Shown: piece after piece, positions 5,400 through 8,083 of the stretch
Position numbering within the stretch: the first letter of the stretch is position 1
How the letters are laid out: the number at the start of each line of letters is the position of its first letter
NCBI GenBank assembly: GCA_030636065.1
Contig: DAOVXR010000064.1
Location: 1-8,083, forward strand
DNA length: 8,083 nucleotides
Direction of reading: 5' to 3'
Source of the DNA: Sedimentisphaerales bacterium
Lineage (GTDB): Bacteria > Planctomycetota > Phycisphaerae > Sedimentisphaerales > SM23-30
Notes under the pieces: generated by a model
What the model saw: the letters and a program-made list of their open reading frames with translations, nothing else
Databases searched by the model: none
Told to the model about the DNA's origin: nothing
Translations under genes and position numbers: made by a program

Positions 5400-6788
5400 C
5401 TACCACTTGCCGGACTTGGCAGTACTGGGTTTTGGCAGCTCATCCATAACCGCGATCGATTTTTGCAGCTCTTCATCGGGTAGCGGGTAATCGGCGAGTC
5501 TGCCTTCCAAAAAGGCCTGGTAGCCGGTCAGGTCCATTAATCCGTGTCCGCTCCAGTTGAACAGGATGACCTTTTCTTTGCCTTCTTCTTTGGCCTGTTT
5601 GGCTTCGCGAATCACCGCAGCGATGGCATGGCTTGTTTCCGGTGCGCTTATAAAGCCTTCCGTCTTGGCCCACTGGATCGCGGCCTCGTAGCACTCGACC
5701 TGATGCAGAGCGAGAGGTTCCATCAATCCTTCCACAATCGCCTGAGATACCAGCGGAGCCATACCGTGGTAACGCAGCCCTCCGGCGTGGATCGGTGGCG
5801 GGACGAAACAATGTCCCAGCGAATGCATCGGTAATAGCGGAGTCATCTTGGCGGTATCGCCGTGATCGTAACTGAAGGGCGCACGTGTCATAGTGGGGCA
5901 CGATGTTGGCTCAACCGGAACAATCTTGATCTGAGCACCGGCAATCTTATCCGAGATAAACGGGAAAGACAGGCCGGCAAAGTTGCTGCCTCCGCCGGCA
6001 CAACCGACGACTACATCGACTTTCTTTTCGCCGATCTTTTCCAACTGCTTCTTGGCCTCCAGGCCGATAATCGTCTGATGCAGCATGACGTGGTTCAGCA
6101 CACTGCCCAATGAATAACGTGTCTGGCCGGTTGTGTCAGAAACGGCTGCTTCAATGGCCTCACTGATAGCAATACCGAGACTGCCGGGCGTATCGGGCAT
6201 CTCTTCCAATATCTGTCTGCCGGCGTTGGTTTCAGAACTGGGGCTGGCAACACAATTCGCGCCCCAGGTCTCCATCATCAGGCGTCGGAAGGGTTTCTGG
6301 TCAAAACTGATCCGCACCATATAAACCTTGCATTCCAGTCCCAACAGGGCACAGGAAAAAGCCAGGGCGCTGCCCCATTGCCCGGCGCCGGTTTCCGTTA
6401 TAAGTCGTTTGATACCGAATTCTTTATTGTACCACGCCTGAGCCACTGCCGTATTGGGCTTATGAGAACCTGGCGGGCTTACGCCTTCATTTTTGTAATA
6501 TATCCGTGCCGGCGTATCCAGGGCTTCTTCCAGGTACTTGGCCCGATACAACGGCGACGGCCGCCAACGATACAGGAGGTCCAGTATCCCTTCCGGAATA
6601 TCAATCCACCGTTCAGTGCTGACCTCCTGCTCGATCAGGTTCATCGGGAAAACCGGTGCCAGCATATCCGGCGTAATCGGCTTACCATCAGGTCCCAGCG
6701 GAGGTTGTAACGGCGTCGGTAAATCAGCCGCCAAATTGTACCATTGACGAGGAATGTCCTTTTCATCCAGAAATACTTTTACTGTCAT
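5400..6788 (-). CDS. trpB2: TrpB2-type tryptophan synthase beta chain
   Basis: This 462-aa cytoplasmic PLP enzyme condenses indole with L-serine to make tryptophan. PLP-binding Lys110 is in PPGSHKPNTA (105-114), the catalytic-Glu region is TETGAGQWGSALA (131-143), the phosphate-binding loop is CAGGGSNF (263-270) and the C-terminus has NWSGHG (411-416). GQWG rather than GQHG, the long N-terminus (MTVKVFLDEKDIPRQWYNLA) and the length fit the TrpB2 group rather than the roughly 400-aa TrpB1. I chose ATG 6788 because AAGGAG lies 9 bases upstream; a TTG 24 bases earlier is in frame but precedes that site. No trpA or other trp gene is in the window. TrpB2 enzymes often act without TrpA to salvage indole. 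The 57-aa gene ends 44 bp upstream and may be co-transcribed; a strong terminator follows. Confidence 0.93.
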   Translation of the reverse strand: MTVKVFLDEKDIPRQWYNLAADLPTPLQPPLGPDGKPITPDMLAPVFPMNLIEQEVSTERWIDIPEGILDLLYRWRPSPLYRAKYLEEALDTPARIYYKNEGVSPPGSHKPNTAVAQAWYNKEFGIKRLITETGAGQWGSALAFSCALLGLECKVYMVRISFDQKPFRRLMMETWGANCVASPSSETNAGRQILEEMPDTPGSLGIAISEAIEAAVSDTTGQTRYSLGSVLNHVMLHQTIIGLEAKKQLEKIGEKKVDVVVGCAGGGSNFAGLSFPFISDKIAGAQIKIVPVEPTSCPTMTRAPFSYDHGDTAKMTPLLPMHSLGHCFVPPPIHAGGLRYHGMAPLVSQAIVEGLMEPLALHQVECYEAAIQWAKTEGFISAPETSHAIAAVIREAKQAKEEGKEKVILFNWSGHGLMDLTGYQAFLEGRLADYPLPDEELQKSIAVMDELPKPSTAKSGKW

Positions 6789-6832
6789 AATTATCGACTC
6801 CTTACATAACAATAGATGCTAAATCAGAACCT

Positions 6833-7006
6833 TTACAGAATAGAAGGAGGATCGTAAAGCAACTGGGCGAATTTGTAAAGCAAATTATTCCGCCGACCGG
6901 TCCGAAAGATGCACCATTCGAATAGCTTTGGGGCATATTTATGAAAAAACCCCTGAAAGGGCAGAAAAATGGCCGCGGGCAAATAGTTTTCCTCCTCTAC
7001 GGACAT
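6833..7006 (-). CDS. 57-aa small protein of unknown function upstream of trpB2
   Basis: The frame from ATG 7006 to TAA 6833 encodes MSVEEENYLPAAIFLPFQGF, then FHKYAPKLFEWCIFRTGRRN and NLLYKFAQLLYDPPSIL. The composition looks like a protein: seven Phe, one Trp, a basic RTGRR segment, and normal codons across a region otherwise lacking a function. I do not recognise a family. Two starts are possible: ATG 7006, with only a weak upstream signal, or TTG 6982 (codon 9), preceded by the very strong GAGGAGG at 8-bp spacing, which would give 49 aa. It contains the heptad duplication LLYKFAQLLY. It lies 44 bp upstream of trpB2 and downstream of the tandem RNA-like elements, so it may be the first gene of that transcript. 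One Trp codon is too few for a classical trp attenuator peptide. Confidence 0.55.
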   Translation of the reverse strand: MSVEEENYLPAAIFLPFQGFFHKYAPKLFEWCIFRTGRRNNLLYKFAQLLYDPPSIL

Positions 7007-7034
7007 TTATTCACTCGCAGCCGATATTCTTCAG

Positions 7035-7115
7035 CGGCATTATGCCGATCATTTTTGGCCCAGGCTAGTTTGTCCTGTGAGAACACACCAAGCCTGGGAG
7101 GGAGAGAGAGAGCAA
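7035..7115 (-). promoter_or_regulatory. structured leader RNA-like element, copy B (proximal to trpB2)
   Basis: On the - strand this runs from 7115 down to 7035: a CU-rich tract (7113-7096, an 18-base block identical to copy A), stem CCCAGGCU (7098-7091) with AGCCUGGG (7066-7059), an inner UGUG/CACA stem, the linker CCAAAAAU, and a second hairpin CGGCA-UAA-UGCCG (7047-7035). The order of parts matches copy A. It begins 28 bases upstream of the 57-aa ATG. The match to a known RNA family is unknown to me. Confidence 0.5.
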
Positions 7116-7142
7116 TGTAAATCCTTACTTAAAAATCCTTAT

Positions 7143-7222
7143 CGGCTTTGACAGCCGTTATTTTTGGCCCAGACCTGTTCGTTCGATGAGAACTCCAAGT
7201 CTGGGAGGGAGAGAGAGAGCAA
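7143..7222 (-). promoter_or_regulatory. structured leader RNA-like element, copy A (distal)
   Basis: On the - strand from 7222 to 7143: the same 18-base CU tract (7220-7203), stem CCCAGACU (7205-7198) with GGUCUGGG (7175-7168), an inner GUUC/GAAC stem, CCAAAAAU, then CGGCU-GUCAA-AGCCG (7157-7143). Compared with copy B, the sixth stem pair changes from A-U to G-C and the eighth from U-G to U-A, and in the second hairpin the fifth pair swaps U-A to A-U. On the + strand the eighth pair would be C-A, so - strand RNA fits better. It starts 14 bases after the stop of the 86-aa gene. Confidence 0.5.
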
Positions 7223-7235
7223 AATTAACTCCTCC

Positions 7236-7496
7236 TTATAAACGGGCCTCGTCTTCCGACAAGGCGCGATATAGCTCCACCCTGCTCACAGGGACGATAA
7301 GAGGACTCGCGATTCCGTCAACCTGCACAATCGCATAGAAATCCTGCTGGTTGCCCGCATCACTCAACTGCACCACTTTGCCTGTCAGATTAAGACGGCT
7401 GGTTATCTTTTCTAAAACCTGTGACCGTTCCGGACAAACAATACTGGACAACTGAAAACGAACTAAAGAACCAGACTTTATCTCCTTATAATACAT
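7236..7496 (-). CDS. 86-aa hypothetical protein, probably beta-rich
   Basis: MYYKEIKSGSLVRFQLSSIV opens the protein. Residues 38-76 (LTGKVVQLSDAGNQQDFYAI, VQVDGIASPLIVPVSRVELY) alternate hydrophobic residues with Gly/Pro turns, like a small beta-barrel. The LSDAG piece is faintly reminiscent of PilZ-type domains, but the RxxxR motif is absent, so I do not assign it. No signal peptide or membrane segment is visible, and the charged tail SEDEARL ends it. The ATG at 7496 has AAGGA 6 bases upstream. The gene is preceded by about 260 bp of non-coding DNA after the RRM gene terminator, so it probably has its own promoter. Right after its stop a strong AAGGAGGAG sequence appears without an ATG. Confidence 0.7.
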   Translation of the reverse strand: MYYKEIKSGSLVRFQLSSIVCPERSQVLEKITSRLNLTGKVVQLSDAGNQQDFYAIVQVDGIASPLIVPVSRVELYRALSEDEARL

Positions 7497-7759
7497 ACAT
7501 TTTCCTTTTCACTCCTCAAGGCGATAAGCCAACAACCAGATACACCGCAAAACGCGTGCCATAATGAGGTCTGCAACCGGTAAAAATGTGATGTTACCGT
7601 AAGTGCCTTGTCGGAAAAATCTTAATGCGAATTATTTTGTAATGGCTTCCGATTATCCGCTACGCGTTGCAGGCAGCCTGATTGTCAGATGTGAAAGTTT
7701 TTATACAGTATTGGAATTTTTTTTCGCCGACAATGCAATTGGTAAAGTTTGAAAAGTCA
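7497..7759 (-). other. long upstream region of the 86-aa gene
   Basis: About 260 bp with no convincing gene. It contains an inverted pair AACGCGT (7551-7557) and ACGCGTT (7662-7668) that could close a domain of about 118 bases, and inside it a hairpin CGGTAA (7578-7583) with TTACCG (7594-7599). On the - strand a 17-codon frame (7562-7509, MARVLRCIWLLAYRLEE) ends 12 bases before the 86-aa start but lacks a clear ribosome site. A structured leader is possible; no riboswitch class is recognised. Confidence 0.3.
7705..7733 (-). promoter_or_regulatory. possible promoter for the 86-aa gene
   Basis: On the - strand TTGTCG (7733-7728) and TACTGT (7710-7705) are 17 bp apart with an A-rich spacer; a second -10-like TATAAA (7705-7700) abuts. 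The match to the sigma-70 consensus is only partial. It would leave a leader of about 200 bases before the ATG at 7496. Confidence 0.3.
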
Positions 7760-7791
7760 AAGGGCTGCCGACATATCTGCCGACAGCCCTT
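7751..7791 (-). terminator. terminator of the RRM protein gene
   Basis: On the - strand AAGGGCTGTCGGCA (7791-7778) pairs with TGTCGGCAGCCCTT (7773-7760) around GATA: 14 pairs including two G-U wobbles. It is followed by TGACTTTT, an interrupted U-tract. It starts 34 bases after the RRM gene stop. Confidence 0.8.
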
Positions 7792-7825
7792 CGATAAATA
7801 CTAATCCATTGTATTTAATTTGCTG

Positions 7826-8083
7826 CTAATAGCGTCTGCCGCCGCCACCGCCGCCGCCGCCGCCATAGCCGCCACGGCCTCCGCCGCCGCCGCCACCACG
7901 GTTGACCTGCGGTTTTGCTTCGTTGACCTTGATGGCACGGCCGCCAAATTCTTTGCCGTCCAAAGCGGACATTGCCGCCTGAGCCTCATCATCGTTGCTC
8001 ATCTCGACAAAGCCAAATCCTTTGCTTCGGCCTGTTGCGCGGTCTGTGATCACATTGGCACTTTCAACTGTGCCGTGTTCCAC
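7826..8083 (-). CDS. glycine-rich RRM RNA-binding protein (N-terminus outside window)
   Basis: The frame is open at the right edge and the first visible codons (VEHGTVESANVITDRATGRS) are the middle of an RRM domain, so the start and the RNP2 strand lie beyond 8083. RNP1 is KGFGFVEM at visible residues 21-28, the RNA-contact strand, with Met in place of the usual last aromatic. The domain ends near ALDGKEFGGRAIKVNEAKPQ, followed by a tail of Gly runs, Arg and Tyr (RGG/YGG type). The layout matches the small RNA-binding proteins of cyanobacteria and planctomycetes, some of them cold-induced; a role as RNA chaperone is inferred. The tail is encoded by GGC/GGN-rich DNA at about 7838-7905 that is prone to length change. 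A terminator lies 34 bp downstream, so it is not in an operon with the 86-aa gene. Confidence 0.92.
   Translation of the reverse strand: MEHGTVESANVITDRATGRSKGFGFVEMSNDDEAQAAMSALDGKEFGGRAIKVNEAKPQVNRGGGGGGGRGGYGGGGGGGGGRRY

Noticed and set aside
6789..6812. Upstream TTG start for trpB2 (8 more residues)
   Set aside because: The AAGGAG ribosome site lies between that TTG and ATG 6788, so ATG 6788 is the start.
6854..6883. Direct repeat GTAAAGCAA spaced 21 bp, resembling an operator pair
   Set aside because: It falls inside the 57-aa frame, and the 21-bp spacing equals seven codons, giving the repeated LLY in LLYKFAQLLY. A coding explanation is simpler.
6943..6961. CCCT-TTC-AGGG followed by GTTTTTT on the - strand, looking like an attenuator terminator before trpB2
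   Set aside because: The stem is only 4 bp, and the stretch lies inside the 57-aa frame, where it simply encodes LPFQGFF.
7509..7562. 17-codon frame MARVLRCIWLLAYRLEE before the 86-aa gene
   Set aside because: Too short, with no ribosome site ahead of it; kept only as a note in the leader entry.
7838..7905. CCG/CCA triplet-rich tract, considered as a microsatellite or CRISPR-like array
   Set aside because: It is the coding sequence of the glycine-rich tail of the RRM protein; no spacers are present.
7801..7992. 63-codon alanine-rich frame overlapping the RRM gene
   Set aside because: It is a shifted reading of the glycine-codon repeats; the RRM frame has a clear RNP1 motif.

Overview
The window most likely comes from an anaerobic planctomycete of the Phycisphaerae/Sedimentisphaerales kind. 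This is an inference from gene content: a sulfatase with extra C-terminal domains, the siroheme-dependent (Ahb) route to heme, a glycine-rich RRM protein and many small hairpin repeats. No rRNA or other marker gene is present to prove it. No tRNA, rRNA, CRISPR array or transposase gene was seen.

Layout. The left 4.9 kb reads on the + strand: the 3' part of a sulfatase gene (1-939), then a heme block made of a fused CobA-HemD gene (962-2506), ahbC (2503-3687) and ahbD (3785-4888). The right part reads entirely on the - strand. From the right edge inward it holds the 3' part of an RRM RNA-binding protein gene with its terminator, an 86-aa unknown protein, two copies of a structured RNA-like element, an unlisted 57-aa small protein, a TrpB2-type tryptophan synthase beta chain with its terminator, and a 90-aa four-cysteine protein. 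The two gene sets converge on a hairpin-rich stretch at 4889-5022.

How the genes work together. CobA-HemD makes uroporphyrinogen III from hydroxymethylbilane and methylates it to precorrin-2, the precursor of siroheme. AhbC and AhbD are the two radical SAM enzymes that finish heme from decarboxylated siroheme. The earlier enzymes (HemA/L/B/C, precorrin-2 dehydrogenase/chelatase, AhbA/B) are not in this window.

Most interesting points. (1) A roughly 93-bp MITE-like insertion lies between ahbC and ahbD, with 14-bp perfect terminal inverted repeats and an 8-bp direct repeat at its edges. Removing it in silico restores an ATGA stop/start overlap like the one at the cobA-hemD/ahbC junction. (2) A two-copy element at 7035-7222 has base-pair changes that keep its stems only if it is read as - strand RNA, placing it upstream of the 57-aa gene and trpB2. 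(3) A dispersed hairpin family carries a conserved GTGNNACCCA tail. (4) A plausible 57-aa gene sits directly upstream of trpB2.
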